Part shown: piece by piece, positions 12,472 through 24,556 of the stretch
Numbering within the stretch: position 1 is the stretch's first letter
Layout: each line of letters starts with the position of its first letter
From: Girardinichthys multiradiatus
Lineage: Eukaryota > Chordata > Actinopteri > Cyprinodontiformes > Goodeidae
NCBI RefSeq assembly: GCF_021462225.1
Contig: NC_061794.1
Span: forward strand, 19,671,784-19,735,783
Direction of reading: 5' to 3'
DNA: 64,000 nucleotides
Notes under the pieces: model-generated
Told to the model about the DNA's origin: nothing
The model's database searches: none
The model's input: the letters and a program-made list of their open reading frames with translations, nothing else
Position numbers and translations under genes: made by a program

Positions 12472-12476
12472 GTGAA

Positions 12477-13249
12477 ATGCTTAAAATCCTCAGAATATAC
12501 CTAACCAGATATTATGATGAGTTAGGATCAGAGATGAAGAGGATTTCCCCAATGCCTGATCTCTGATAAAGTTCTTAACAGGTCATTTTGATTGTTTGAA
12601 GACTTTTTAAAAATTATTTTCCACTCTTGCAATTTCTCTTTCACGATTATCTGTTGATTTGGTATCTTATGACAAAACCCTTTTAAAGTAAATACTATAT
12701 TCTATGCTTTTAATCAGAGCAACAATTTTGTGATAATTGACCTAACTGTGAGTAAAGCCAAGATTATACTTGAGCATTGGTCCTGTGTCTGACACTGTGC
12801 AACATAACAGATCAACAGTAAGGGAGATTCAGAAGTGCCACAAAATAAATGTTACTTTTACACAGAAGAAATGGAACCAGAAGGAGGGAGTACATTCTTT
12901 ACAAACAAACCGAGCTTCACAGTTTGGCTTTAACAGCTTTAATTATAAGCAGTATTTAAAGTTTATATATACTTGCAGTAAATGTTCCTTCTTTCACTTG
13001 TTTTATTCAAACAGACTCTTGTACAAAATTTCATAATCTGCCCTGCGGCTCTTCATCTTTAAATGTGTCCCATTCGCATGGCTGGTGACAAGTTGCAATA
13101 ACTGATGTGCTGGTCCAGCTTAAACAACAAATCTCCACCCACACACATTAGTGTTGTTACATCAATTTTTGTACATGTTCAACAGTAGCAGTCTTAAATC
13201 TCTCTTAACAGAATAACACCAAACCAACATTATACTGCCTGTGTATTTT
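12477..13249. other. Non-coding stretch, nothing recognised
   Basis: No coding-like frame or repeat structure was recognised. The open frame at 12770-13036 has no domain and ordinary intergenic composition. Confidence 0.45.
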
Positions 13250-14203
13250 CAGAATCAGAATTGTCTTTATTGTCTGCATACACAGGAACATACCTATAAC
13301 AAAATTTCATCTGAGGTATCACAGCTTCCACGACTTAAAAGAGTAAAACAACATAACACAACTTAACAAAAAACTTAAGATATAATGTAATTGCAATAAG
13401 GAACAGTAAAGTGCTGTAAGTAGTGCAATTAAGCAGAATATTATATGTAGCAATATATAGTGTATAGTGCAGTGACCAGCAGGGTACAGTATATAATGCA
13501 ATGCCCAACAGAGTCCAGTAAGTGACTGGCATCGTAACATTATGCATAAACTAAGGTGTGGGAATAATAATCTCCTACCTTTGTGGATAATTGTATTAAA
13601 GTCTAATGTGGAGTGATGGCTTTGACAACTCAAAGAAAGAAGCTGTCTTTGAGTCTGTTAGAGTTCTGATGATTCTGTACCACCTTCATGAAAGCAGCGG
13701 TACAAACAGCTTTTAGGCAGGATGGGAGGGATTGGCAGTGATGTTCCTGACTCTCTTCTGGCCTCTTCCTGCATATATGGAGTCCAGATCAGAGAAAGGG
13801 TACCCCACAATTCACTGTAATGTTTTGACCTGGTGTTCAGGACCAGAGAGGATGATGTGCGGTTTCCAATTCTCACCACATGGTACCTGTTGGTGAGAAA
13901 GTCTTTGATCCAGGAACACAGAGAGGGGGACACTCCCGGGTTCCGGAGCTTCAGTACCAGCAGGATTACAGTGTTGAAAGCCAAACTGAAATCAACGAAC
14001 AGCATCTTAACATTGGATTTAGGAGGCTCCTGATGGCACGGGGCTGTGTGAGGAGTTGATGATATTGCATCCTCAGTTGATCTGTTCCCCCTGTAGGCAA
14101 ACTGCAGAGCGTCCAGTACCAGAGGGATAGCGTCCTTGATGTATTTTAAGAAGATATACTCAAAACACTTAATAACTACTAGTGTCAGGAAAACAGGGTG
14201 GTA
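13250..14203 (-). mobile_element. LINE (L2/CR1/Rex1-like), 3' part with deleted reverse transcriptase
   Basis: On the reverse strand, 14203-13800 encodes reverse transcriptase text. LQFAYRGNRSTEDAIS is followed by VDFSLAFNTV (catalytic motif A) and PSLCSWIKDFLTNR. The YADD motif region is missing: the frame passes into 3' end text near 13790 (LWGTLSLIW...). The 3' terminus at 13250 reads, on the forward strand, CAGAATCAGAATTGTCTTTA, a common fish LINE tail. This is a 5'-truncated, internally deleted copy. Confidence 0.8.
13658..14005 (-). pseudogene. Reverse transcriptase fragment of the LINE
   Basis: The open stretch of 115 codons begins MLFVDFSLAFNTV. The aspartate of VDFS is the motif A metal ligand of the LINE polymerase, and SLCSWIKDFLTNRYHVVRIG is the following conserved segment. 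After TRSKHYSELW the frame leaves the polymerase family: the motif B and motif C blocks (PQG and YADD types) that should follow are absent. The start methionine is not a natural start, since the coding frame extends upstream to about 14203. Without the catalytic YADD it cannot be functional. Confidence 0.75.
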
Positions 14204-16908
14204 ATAATTTTTTTGATAAGTTTAACATGAGTTACGCTTTAATGGCAATAGAATAGGTACATGTTTTACCTAAGTCATTTTTCTTAACACTAACAATGTT
14301 TTATTAAATATTGGATACCCTGTTTTAAAAAGACAAATGTTGTTCCAAGTAGGTCAGATTCAAACCTAATTTTATAAACATTTTCTGAATTGATGCAAAA
14401 CTGTTTAATGATGAGCCTCTGACAAGATCAGAAGGATATGTTTTGATTTTAATACAATGGTCGAAATAAGCATTTAAATTAAAGTTGATGAATTTATTTA
14501 AATGCCATTTTATCAATATCCAAACATATCCAGATATTTACTTTATAACAACAAAAATCAGATTTAAAAATATTTGTGCAAGGCATGCACATACAGTTGC
14601 AATGAGGATTGTTGCAGTGGGAAAAGGATATTATATACTTGAACAGCAATGTGTTCACCTTGAGTAAGACAGCTTTGTAGCTGAACTCCCGTGGCCTCAT
14701 ATGAAACCAAAATAATCCCCTTTGGTCTGGTGTTTAATCAAAGGAGAATCCAGCCTGTTCTCTCTAACAGCTGGTAATTACTACTGCACATCAAAGGAAT
14801 AATGGTGTTGCTCTTTATCGGCCATCATACTGAAGGAATTATGTAAAGGAAGTAGGAAAAAACATGTCCCTTATAAATCACTTTCTGCCTTATACTTAAT
14901 TCTATGCTATGCACACAGTTTAAAAATATTTCCGTCAGCATGGATCTAATGAAGGTTTACCCTGCTTTCAGTTCTACATATAGAGTTTTAAAACCAGAGC
15001 AATTCCAGTGCTTAACCATAGCTGGTGTTAGAATTAGTTCATTGCTGATTGTATGAAATACTCCTTTTGGTTTTCCAATCAGTTTGGGCAATGTTATTAC
15101 ACTACTATAAATGTTTCCTCAAATTAATATTGATCTCTCCTCATTTGTATTCTGAATATTTGTAAAAGGATTACAATGCAAGGAGGCAGTTTAACTACAT
15201 AAAGCACATTACTTATCTCAGTGTCTTTCCAAACAGATGCCCTAATATCACCAGCTTAATTTATCAATGCTGTTTTAAACAATGAACTTGTTTGTAAACA
15301 CTTTACAATCCAAACCTGCTAATCTCTGATGTGTAGCTAGAAGATGTTACACACAATATTTATAGCAGGATTTATTATGACCACCTGGTGTTATTAAAAT
15401 AATTAACAGCGTTTATGGTCTAAGTTGGACATAATGATTACTGATTCAGAGTATAATATAAATAGAAAATACATAGAAGGAAGATAAATGACAGTGAGCT
15501 CATTTTATTCTAGCACTCATCCAACTTTTTATTAATGGCTGAAGCTCTGTGTTTTTACATTTGTTTTGTCTAAATTAGGCAAATCAATATTAAACTATTT
15601 GGAGTTTTAAACATGGCACTCACAATACTTGGTTACTGGTTTCAGTGAGCCCACACCCACTTAAAATGAGCCAGGTTAGAACCAGTTTATTGATGCCAGA
15701 GCTAGCACTGGAAACAGAAATAACTGGTACTAAGCAATGTCTTGTAACAGTTTAGTACTGGAACCAGTTTGGTGGAAAAGCTCCCATAGGGTCCAACTTC
15801 AAAAAACAGAGTTGAGACATCTGAAATGAGAGGAAATCTGACTATATATGCGACATTTATAGCCCAACAACAGAAACAAGTTTTAGATATGAAAATACAA
15901 AGTACTTCCTTGTTCTCAACAGTGAATGTGAATGAATTTTTCAACATAGTTCAATACACACAACAGTCTTGTGCAGCAATTTCATTTGTGTCTAGTGGAA
16001 AACAGCAAATATTGACAACTGTAGTTATTTGCAACTTGGTTGCAGCAGTGAATGCTGCGACAAGATTCTATTTTTCAATGCTATATCTTTGCTTGAGTGC
16101 ATATATTTAACAATATATATTTTTTAACAAGTCAAAAAAATCAATATACACATGGCATTTTTACATTATTTGTGGTTCCCAACAAATACAAATATTTAAT
16201 TCAGAGAACATTTTAGATTTGGAGTCCATCCAGAAAAAATTATCAAGCTAGAACCAGGTAGGCACGCACCACAGTGACCCTGTTCTGTTGTCAGAGCAGC
16301 AACTAGTGTCAAGTAAACCTCAATCGCCGGCTTATCTAAGAATCCAGTCGATAGACTGAAACAATGTTTTAGAAAAATATAAGCATTAAAACATGTTAAC
16401 GATGTGAGGCTTTGGTTGTTGGTAGCCAAGTAGACTGATTTATAATGGGTGAGTGCTTGAGCTGTAAGAGATCATGCAGACTTTAATAAGGAAAGGTAGG
16501 TGATAAGGAGCAAAAAAGACAACGCAAAAGAGGCCAGAGAAGTATCCGATGGTCTGCTTCCATAGTAACATACTGCTCCTTATACACAAGTATACTCACA
16601 AACACAGATAAACACCTCTCAGACAGGAGGGACAATCAATGATGGTTTCCACTCAGGCTCAATCAATAGATGAGCAAGTTAGATTAGGAGAGTACTGGAC
16701 CTAAACCCGTTGGAAAAAAACGTGTTTTTCAAGTGAGGGAGGGGATTATTTTGCCACCGGCAACAACAAGTTATAGACTCCACCATCCTGAAGTTACAAA
16801 TTGTCCTGGTGAGGTAAGAGACTATTAAAATAAGTCAGAGGAGAACAGAGTACAAATAAAATGTCTGTTTAAAAGCACAAACTGAGCTAAGGGATGGTAA
16901 TGCACATA
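14204..16908. other. Non-coding stretch, nothing recognised
   Basis: About 2.7 kb of AT-rich DNA. Several short open frames occur on both strands (for example near 15702-16110), but none has a domain, codon pattern or splice context I can support. Confidence 0.5.
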
Positions 16909-17442
16909 CAGTGTCTTGGAAAAGTACAAGGAAGATCAAGGAACACACTAGAGAGGCAAGGGATAAAGTTTACAGCCTGGTTAGAAATAATATTCCAAGT
17001 TTTAAACATCTCACCGGCCATGTTCAAAACAATTATCCAAATGGTCAAGGTATATGGCCCAGCTGCAAACCTACTAAGTCACAGCCTAGTCCCTAAACTG
17101 ACAGCCCTTAAGAGAAGAGGCTAAGAGGCCCATGGTAACTCCTAGAGGGGACCCATAAAGACCCACAGCTCAGGTGGGAGAATCTGTTGACATGAGAACT
17201 TTTAGACCTGCACTCCACAAATCCAGCCTTTGTGGAAGAATGTGTGGAGTAAGGCTATTTTTGAAGTCTTAATTGCAGTTTGTCATAAGCCACGCAGGGC
17301 TGAAATGAAGAGGGTGTTCTACACAGACAAAATCAAATGATAACTTTTTGGTCTGCATACTAAAGACTTAGTGTGGTGGGAGACTAATATTGCACCTGAC
17401 CCTAAAACAAAAACATGAAAAACGGTGGTGGTAGAATCAGTG
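16909..17442 (+). mobile_element. Tc1/mariner relic (family A), left part
   Basis: It starts CAGTGTCTTGGAAAAGTA, a mutated form of the CAGTGCCTTGCAAAAGTA terminus that also heads the relic at 27823. It then shows decayed transposase text in several frames, including HTREARDKVYSLVRNN (DNA-binding part) and GRISVRY-like text after a KNGGG motif. The catalytic C-terminal half and right terminal repeat are absent. Orientation is forward. Confidence 0.65.
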
Positions 17443-18079
17443 TCAGATATACTTCTGACACTGCATGAGCAGGCAGCCTATTTCAGCAGCTCCTACTCAG
17501 TCTTGAGTTTTCTCTTATTAATTTAGTTTTTTGTGGTGTTGTTTTGATTTCTTCCATCTTGCTTGTTCACACAATGATCTAACTGTTTTGTGGATAACTT
17601 TATTCTGTTTTCTTATAGTTCTTGTGTTTGGAGACCAAGTCAGTGGCCAAGGCCCTTTGTTTACACCAGAAATCAGCTTTTAGATCTCCATTGCTCTGTA
17701 TTGCTGCATCCCAGTGAGCGACCCGAAATTTCCAGCATGGTGAGGAGGGACCCACGCCGGCATCAGGCTTCACAACTGGAGGAGAAGGTAGAGACCCATC
17801 ATCCCATCCATCATCATTTAAAATGTGAGATTCCTTTACATGAAAATGGATGAAATGGCAGTGCTAACCTGGCTTCACAGTCTACTGAGAGAGCAGCTTG
17901 GTCATGTGATGCGGACGAAACATGGCTAACTCTGGACACACACATAAACATGGACAGAACAACCCACCGCCCCACCCCACCCGACTAAAGCTTCAGCAGC
18001 CTGCGATGTCATCTACACTGTTACCAGAAGACTCCAAACACAACATCCCCAGACCCTTTTCCTGATCTCATGTCTAATC

Positions 18080-19566
18080 ATGTCTCCCTGTCCTCAACTC
18101 TTCACTCAGTATGTTACCTGCTCCAACAAAACAATAAAATGCTGGACTAATTGTAAGCCAAAGACAGCTCATCACTTCTCCCTCACCAGGAGAGACTCAG
18201 ATCACAATCTGGTTAATCTCCAGGCTGTGTATAAACCCCTTGTACACGCAGAACCAGCTGTGAGACGCACAATGAAGATGTGGTCTGAGCTCCACTCTGT
18301 GAGAAGAGCTCTGTGCTCCTTATGGGGAGGACATTGATAGCATTACAGACCGCATCACCGACTGCGTTGACTTCTGTTGGGTTAGGGGGTTAGGGTTAGG
18401 TTTCCATTTTGTGAGCCAAACGAACTACTATGCAGCTCAACAGGCGTCGCAGCTCTGATGTTACAGGAGGTAAGCTTTATGAGGGCTTGTGAAACGCTCC
18501 GACTTTGCTATTTCCACTGGAGCCGAGACCAGTCACCATGCAACGGTGGTAGATCCCTGGAGAATCAGAAGCTCGCAGGAGGAGGCGATTTTTCCTCTTT
18601 ATTTTTGTTCCAGTCGACTGTCAACGGTCTATCTTATTTTTTTCCTTTTGCCGAAGTTGGAGAAGTTGAATGTTCTTGAGTGTGCCACAAACATGAGCGG
18701 ACATAATTTTGCTCCACCCTCCGAGTCAACCCAAATTGTTATTTTATTCCCATTCTGTCCATAAACTGCTGGTTTGATCTTCATCTATACTCAGTACTCA
18801 CTTTCATTTTTGGTTATTCGTTTACTCCCTTGTATGCTTAGTTAGATGAAGGCTGTTGGACCACAATAGTGAATTGTAATAGCAGACTATTGGTTTAATA
18901 CATTTTCACATAGATAAAGAGACACCGTTTGTGTTTATTTTGTGTAAGAGTGATTTTCTGTCAAAATAAGGTTAGTGTTCCTCACTGTTTCATAAAATGG
19001 TTGATAACACAGAGACATTTTGGGTGGTTTTGGTTAATAATTATCAATTATTAATGACAATTAATTAATTGTAATTATTAAGTGATGTGAGCCCAATAAT
19101 CACAACACTAGAGTGTATCTCTGATTTCTACTCGTAAGAAATTATTTTTGGTTTTAATTTATTTCTTATGAATTATGATTTTTTATTATAATTTTTGATA
19201 AATATATAAAATAAATAATCATAATCTCTTACACTTCTGTGTTGACTCACGACCCTCATGAAGGTACGGTGTTTCTCCAACAACATGAAATGGATCAACC
19301 CTGAAATACAGGCTCTCCTCAAGGACAAGAAGAGAGCCTTTAGATCAGGAAACAAGGTGGAGCTGAGACCTGTGCAGAAGAAACTGAGAAGATCAGGGAT
19401 GGAAAAAAACACCTACAGAAAGAAGATGGAGGATCAGCTGCAGCTAAACATCAGTGAGGTTTGGAAGAGCCTGAAGACTATTTCAGGTCAAAAACCAAAC
19501 CCTCAGGCTGTTGGAGGTTTAGGGTGGGTGAATGATCTGAACCAGTTCTTTAACCGGTTTGATTAG
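18080..19566 (+). pseudogene. LINE ORF2 remnants (endonuclease end and linker)
   Basis: The first stretch (18080-18337) ends the endonuclease domain: QYVTCSNKTIKCW and RRDSDHNLVNLQAVYKP, where SDH is the conserved catalytic motif. The frame then breaks. After the LTR, 19258-19566 reads KWINPEIQALLKDKKRAFRS and continues to SEVWKSLKTISG and WVNDLNQFFNRFD, the typical linker in front of a LINE reverse transcriptase. The two parts are in different frames and are separated by an 859-bp insertion, and the polymerase domain is deleted. No product is expected. Confidence 0.75.
18375..19233. mobile_element. Solo LTR nested in a LINE, 4-bp target duplication CTTC
   Basis: The insertion begins TGTTGGG and ends CTTACA, giving TGT...ACA ends. 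It is bounded by CTTC at 18371-18374 and 19234-19237. The LINE reads continuously across one CTTC copy. The first 25 bases carry three telomere-like TTAGGG-type units (18379-18400). Much of the body is alignable by eye to 21800-22829, for example GTTTGTGTTTATTTTG plus TGTCTGTCAAAATAAGG-like text and the ATAATCATAAT tail. There is no coding sequence. Orientation and family are not determined. Confidence 0.68.
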
Positions 19567-20203
19567 ACACGTACCCCTCCCCCAGGCCTGTCACCCCTGC
19601 TGCAAACCCCTCTATCTTCGACAACTGCCTGCTTTTCTTCCCAGAACTTCACACCTCTCAGTTTTCAGCCATCAACCACCTCCTCCGCTTCAGAGGACTC
19701 CATCCTACTGCCTCTGGGAGGCAAAAATAACATCAGTCTTGAACAATGTCTCCCACCCCATGCATTAAGCTGTTGTAGAACTGGAGAGCTTCAGTGACCT
19801 TCAGTGACCATCACAGCTCCCAACACACTTATTAGTTTTTCCATCCCTGCTGTTATGTGCACAGTTCTTTTTTTATGCATGTCATTTTTTCTTGTAGTCT
19901 GTTGTTTTTATGCACAAATACACATGCACATTTTCTACATTTTTGAAATTACCCTGCTCAGTTTCACATTTCTTTTAATCTGAGTATGCTCTTCTTAATA
20001 ACTGTGCAGTATTATTTTATTTTGTTGTAAATTTGCCCTTACTGTACAGTCTCTTATTCTTACATTTTGTTTTTAATTTTTATCTGTGTGAGAATTTCCA
20101 TGCTTTCATTTGCCTTTAACTTTGCTGCTGGGACACCTGGCATTTTCCTGGCTTTGGGAAAATAAAGGATGTTTCTATTCTATTCAATTCTGTTCTATTC
20201 TAT

Positions 20204-21133
20204 GTATTTCTTCAGCATTGACAGCATCGTATTTGATAGCAAAAATTACTTTCAAAATTACTTTCCTCACCAAAGAAACATTTCCATACCTCTTTCTCTA
20301 TTGTGCAAATTGCAGTCAAGTAATTGAAAGATTAATGGTACCTTCACAGGTGTCCTATAAATATTTTCCAAACTGAAGCAATATTTATGTTAGTGTAATA
20401 TTGGCTTATCTATGCATAGAACCACAACAGAATAGAAACTGTCGATTATGTTCAATGAATCAGGATTCAAGATGCTGGATAGCAAGATAGTGAATAGTCT
20501 GTTCTCTAGACCAAACCTAAAGGATCATTCAAGTCTTCAGCATCTAGTCTAAAAAATGACTTCAGTGATAATATGTAGCTTTTAATCAGTAATCATCAAA
20601 AAGTCCATTTGCTCTTGTTTGATAACAGCATTGATACTAAAAGCAAATTTATAGTTTAAAGAAACATAAGTTTCAAAAATGACTTTTTTCCATTGATATA
20701 TATGAATTTTTCATGGATGATGAAATGAAATGAGATAAATAGAGCTTATGGATATTTTTATTGGTTTTCGACTGATCTGGCTGCCATTTTAACTATTGCA
20801 AAGACATGCCAAATGAATTAAGACAAATTCGAAGTAAGCAAGGTGCTAACTGGAAAAAGACTGACTCCATATCATCAATACCAAAATGTTTTTAAAGATC
20901 GACTGGACACTTACTCTTGGTCAAAATGTAACCATCCAATATTTTTAATCTGTTATGAGCATCAAGTATGAAATATTCCTGATCAGCACAAATGGATAAA
21001 AGAAAACTGATGACATAAAGTATATTCTTTACCACTCTGAAACAGATAATTATATTTATGTATGGCCTAGTAAACATCTGGAATTAAATCTGATTGTAAT
21101 GCTGTAGCATGAACTTAAAAGGGTTGTTCTTGC
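20204..21133. other. Non-coding stretch, nothing recognised
   Basis: AT-rich DNA without coding-like frames, immediately downstream of the LINE tail. Confidence 0.45.
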
Positions 21134-21472
21134 TTAAAAACCCTCCAATGTGGCTGATATAGAAACATTTAGCAAAGAACAATGGGTCAAAATACCCCCA
21201 CAGAAACAAAAATTATTGTTACCAGTTATCACAAATACTTGATAACAACTGTTAATGTTGTGCCACCACTGTTTAGGTTTAAGGGGCAACTACTTTTGAA
21301 TGGCTTTTGTCCCTTCATGAATGAAAAATAATTGAAATTTGCTATTTGTATTTACTCATGTGGTATTTGTCTGAAATTAAATTTTTTTAAAGATCTAAAA
21401 CACTTGAGCAACAACAAAAAGTAAAAACAGAAGAAATCTTTAAGAGCACAAATACTTTTTCACTGCACTGTA
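21134..21472 (+). mobile_element. Tc1/mariner relic (family B), right end
   Basis: The forward strand carries decayed transposase C-terminus (KNPPMW, then a broken CQLSQILDNN-like segment). Non-coding text then leads to the terminus GCACAAATACTTTTTCACTG followed by CACTGTA. This terminus type (ATACTTTTTCACxxCACTGTA) belongs to a common fish Tc1 family. The left half is missing. Confidence 0.6.
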
Positions 21473-21488
21473 CCAGCAGGGGGTCACT
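21473..21488 (+). promoter_or_regulatory. CTCF-like motif
   Basis: CCAGCAGGGGGTCACT closely fits the vertebrate CTCF core CCASYAGRKGGCRS (one C to T change). Occupancy is inference. It abuts the end of a Tc1 relic. Confidence 0.35.
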
Positions 21489-21539
21489 CGTGGTTATCTT
21501 CGTTTGCTCAGGGATCATAATATGTTTTACATTTTATAA

Positions 21540-22829
21540 GAGGTGACTGGCCCAAACTGGAAGCAGGATGATTAAAAAAAATGAGCTCTCTCACGCTGGA
21601 AACCGGACCAGCATCTGAGGCGCATCATTCTGGAGAAGAAAATCCCACGTGGACTTTCATTCATTCTCCCCCGTTGGCCAACGGGAAGAAAATTTATGAA
21701 AGAAGTTCCTGGAATAGGAAGGCCAGAAACTTCACTTTTCCGGTCGAAGGCATGAATTCAACACGTAACAAAAAAAAATCCAGAGGTTTCAAGGAGACGG
21801 AATTGCCATCCTTGTTTTTGTTCCACTCGACTGTTGACGGTCCGTCATAATGTTCCTTTTTGCCAAAGGAGGCCAAGGACGACGCCGACCGCTTCTTGGA
21901 CCTAATTGCTGACGCGCAGCAACTTCCTCCTCTCTCCTTCCCTCCCTCTGATCCAGAGAAGATGACACCAAGTAATTCCGTTCTGTTTGTATTTCTATTA
22001 AAATAGCTTGGGCAGGATAGAGTAGGATTTTAGGGCGATTTAGAATCGGCACTTATAGTCCAATGTGTTCAATGTGTATGTGCATGCCATGTGTTATTGA
22101 ATTTTGATTATTGCTGGACTCTGAAGCCGCCGAGCTTCGCAAGTTGTGTTTTACTGTGTGAAAACCTGAGCGCAGGTGCGCTGTAAAATTGAAATGCCAT
22201 AATAACCTCATGGTGAAACTCAACTATTTTCTTTGTCTTCACCTTCGTGTTCCTCCACTGGTTGCCGCCGAAAGGTTTTATGATCTTTTGTTTGCTGAGC
22301 TTACGGGGGGTTCCCAAAGCTCCGTTCAGCACCATATTTCCTCTAGTTTTGCCATAACTACTGGTTTGATTTTCATACACACTCAATGCTGTTTTATCTT
22401 GTTTAGTAATTATTTTATCCACTTTTGTGTCGAACTTTGCATGCTTGATTAGGTGAAGATTATTGAATCGGAATAGCGAGGTGTATCAGGGCTGTTGATT
22501 TAATAAATATTCATGTAGAGAAAGAGAAAGCGTTTGTGTTTATTTTGAGCAAGAATGATTTGTCTGTCAAAATAAGGTCAAAGTTCCCCACGTTCGGTGA
22601 AACGGTTGATTAAACAGTGACATTTAGTAATAGTTATCAATTATTACTGAGAATTTAATAATTGTAATTAGCAAAGGCCTTGAGCCATAATTACAACACC
22701 AGAGGTTATCTCTGATTTCGATTCATAAGTAATGATTTTTGGTTAAGAAATTAATATTTTTCAAATTATGATTTTAAATTACAATTCTTGACAAATATTA
22801 ATTAATCAATAATCATAATTCTTACACAG
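21540..22829. repeat. Long LTR-related repeat, diverged relative of the 18375 solo LTR
   Basis: Blocks shared with the solo LTR appear in the same order. They are a TTTTTGTTCCACTCGACTGT segment near 21815, CTACTGGTTTGATTTTCAT near 22349, GCGTTTGTGTTTATTTTG near 22530, TGTCTGTCAAAATAAGG near 22561, and the ATAATCATAATTCTTACA end at 22829. Relative to that copy it holds an extra segment of a few hundred bases around 21880-22310. No coding frame is seen and no target duplication was identified, so the left boundary is approximate. Confidence 0.55.
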
Positions 22830-24556
22830 CCCAATAAAGCAGTGGTATTAGGACAAAATCGAAAGGGATGAGCCAAGCTCTGACATTATTGAACAGCAAA
22901 ACTCTGCACACACATGGAATGAATTCACACAATTTCTTAAAATACAAGAATTTATTAATAAAAATAAGTCAACTCAAATTCAAACATATTTCAATCAACA
23001 AACTCTTTACTATGCTAAACAATCCAACTAAACTACCAAGCAGAATGAAGGAATAAGGAAGACTAATGGACTATGTACAATATAAACAAGGTGATTAAAG
23101 ATGATTGAAAACCATGACCAAAAGAGTGATGCAACGTTACCATGCAATGTTTATGTTTGAGAACCAACGATTATCTTGAAGAATCTGGAAGTGAAGTTAA
23201 GTTAGTCTTGGAACTAACTTTACCTTTAGACAACCATTCTCAATGCAAGATCAGATAAAATATTATTTTAATAAAATAATATTTCAAAGAATGATCTGCT
23301 GAATAAAATAAACCTTCTGGATGAATAATTCTCAACGGTGTTTAATTAGCTGCCTTTATTTATTAAAATATTTAAAGAAATATTATTAAGGAAATAGTAA
23401 ATTAATATTTAAGGAAATATTATTTTGAAAAAGGACCAAATCTTTATAGAGAAATGGGGCTTAATGGTGTATACTTAGTTATCAAGTTTAGTAAAATAAT
23501 ATTTAAGGAAATATTATTTTACTGGATTGAAAACTAACAACCTTTTTAGGTAAATGATCTTTAGCAAGCAAGCACGTGTTCTTAGCTGTTAGCGGTTGAA
23601 GCTAACAAAAGAAGCTTATAGTTTGTCATCAGATTCAAACATATACCTGTAAAATACCACTAATAAAAGGGTTAAAATGTATAAGCATGTACGGCACGTT
23701 ATAGCCAATCTTCTATGTTTAAAATCACCCTTTAAATAAAGTTTGTCTTAACTTTAAATAAAAACAAACACAGAACACACGAACTGAGCACATGTGCTTA
23801 CAGCTAATCTGCTAGCACTAAGATAGCTGAATTTCAACACAAACAAAACCAAACTTCATAAAACAAAAATAATGTTTAGATTATTTCATTCTAAATTACT
23901 TCTCTCTGCCGAACCTAACCTCTCAGGTGAACCTTGCTGAGGAAAAGCTGTCCAGGGCGACGAAGTTTGAAGAAAACATCCGCAGTGAACAAAAGGGTAG
24001 CCGTGGGGAGGGGCGGCTCGCTCTGTCGGCTGGCCAAACTGCACGTTACTGCGGTAGCCACGGTGATGCGGTCCCATTGTCCTTCCTTCAGACTGGGAAA
24101 ACTGCTCCACTCGGCATCGTAGAGACAGGCTCTCTGCTGCGAACTCTATAACACTGTTTGATTCTGTAGACCTCAGAGAGAAAAGTCAAGCCGCACTAAT
24201 ACCTTAATTACCCCCGTTCATGAATGAAGACCGGATACACAAACAGCAATTCATCCGTACTTAACTTAGTGCATATGATTGCGTGATCGTATGACACTCT
24301 TGGATCCAGTTTGAAGAGTTATGTCTGTTTGCCAGCAAAGAGACATTAGCGTGCTGTGTCTCTCTGTCCAGACCCCTGGGGACCCGCGTAGAAGAGACAG
24401 GATGTAGCAAGAGCGGTGCTTTTATTTGGACAGTGACTTCACGGGAAGTTCGCTGTTACCCCTTTTTCCTGGCTGTAGGTTAATGCGATTTATTTTGAAA
24501 GTACCAGAAAAGTTCGTAGTGGACTTTCATGTTGTAAACATGGCTAGGTCCCAACA
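22830..24556. repeat. AT-rich repeat body with palindromes, ending in LTR-like terminus
   Basis: Continues directly from the LTR-like end at 22829. It contains AAGAATTTATTAATAAAAAT, a series of palindromes (separate entry), a GC-richer block at about 23890-24130 and 24330-24450, and ends GGCTAGGTCCCAACA, which on the reverse strand is TGTTGGGACC, a common LTR start. I read it as part of one large LTR or non-autonomous retroelement with 21540-22829, but have no target duplication to prove it. Confidence 0.4.
23258..23523. repeat. Cluster of AATATTT palindromes
   Basis: Several hairpins share one sequence theme. At 23490-23523 a perfect 15-bp stem AGTAAAATAATATTT pairs across AAGG. At 23258-23284 a 12-bp stem AAATATTATTTT pairs across AAT. 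Around 23408-23432, TAATATTT and AAATATTA flank AAGG, and a related unit lies near 23370-23390. Confidence 0.85.

Larger units (their letters stand above)
17640..20203 (+). mobile_element. LINE (L2/CR1-like), internally deleted and split by a solo LTR
   Basis: Pieces of one LINE lie in order on the forward strand. A 5' leader (YTRNQLLDLHCSVLLHPSER) is followed by decayed endonuclease text with QYVTC and RRDSDHNLVNL. A linker resumes after the inserted LTR at 19234 with VRCFSNNMKWINPEI. Then comes the 3' untranslated region, ending with AATAAA at 20161-20166 and TTCTATTCTATTC repeats. The reverse transcriptase is missing between about 19570 and 19740. Removing 18375-19233 and one CTTC copy restores continuity of the LINE, which dates the LTR as younger. 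Confidence 0.8.
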
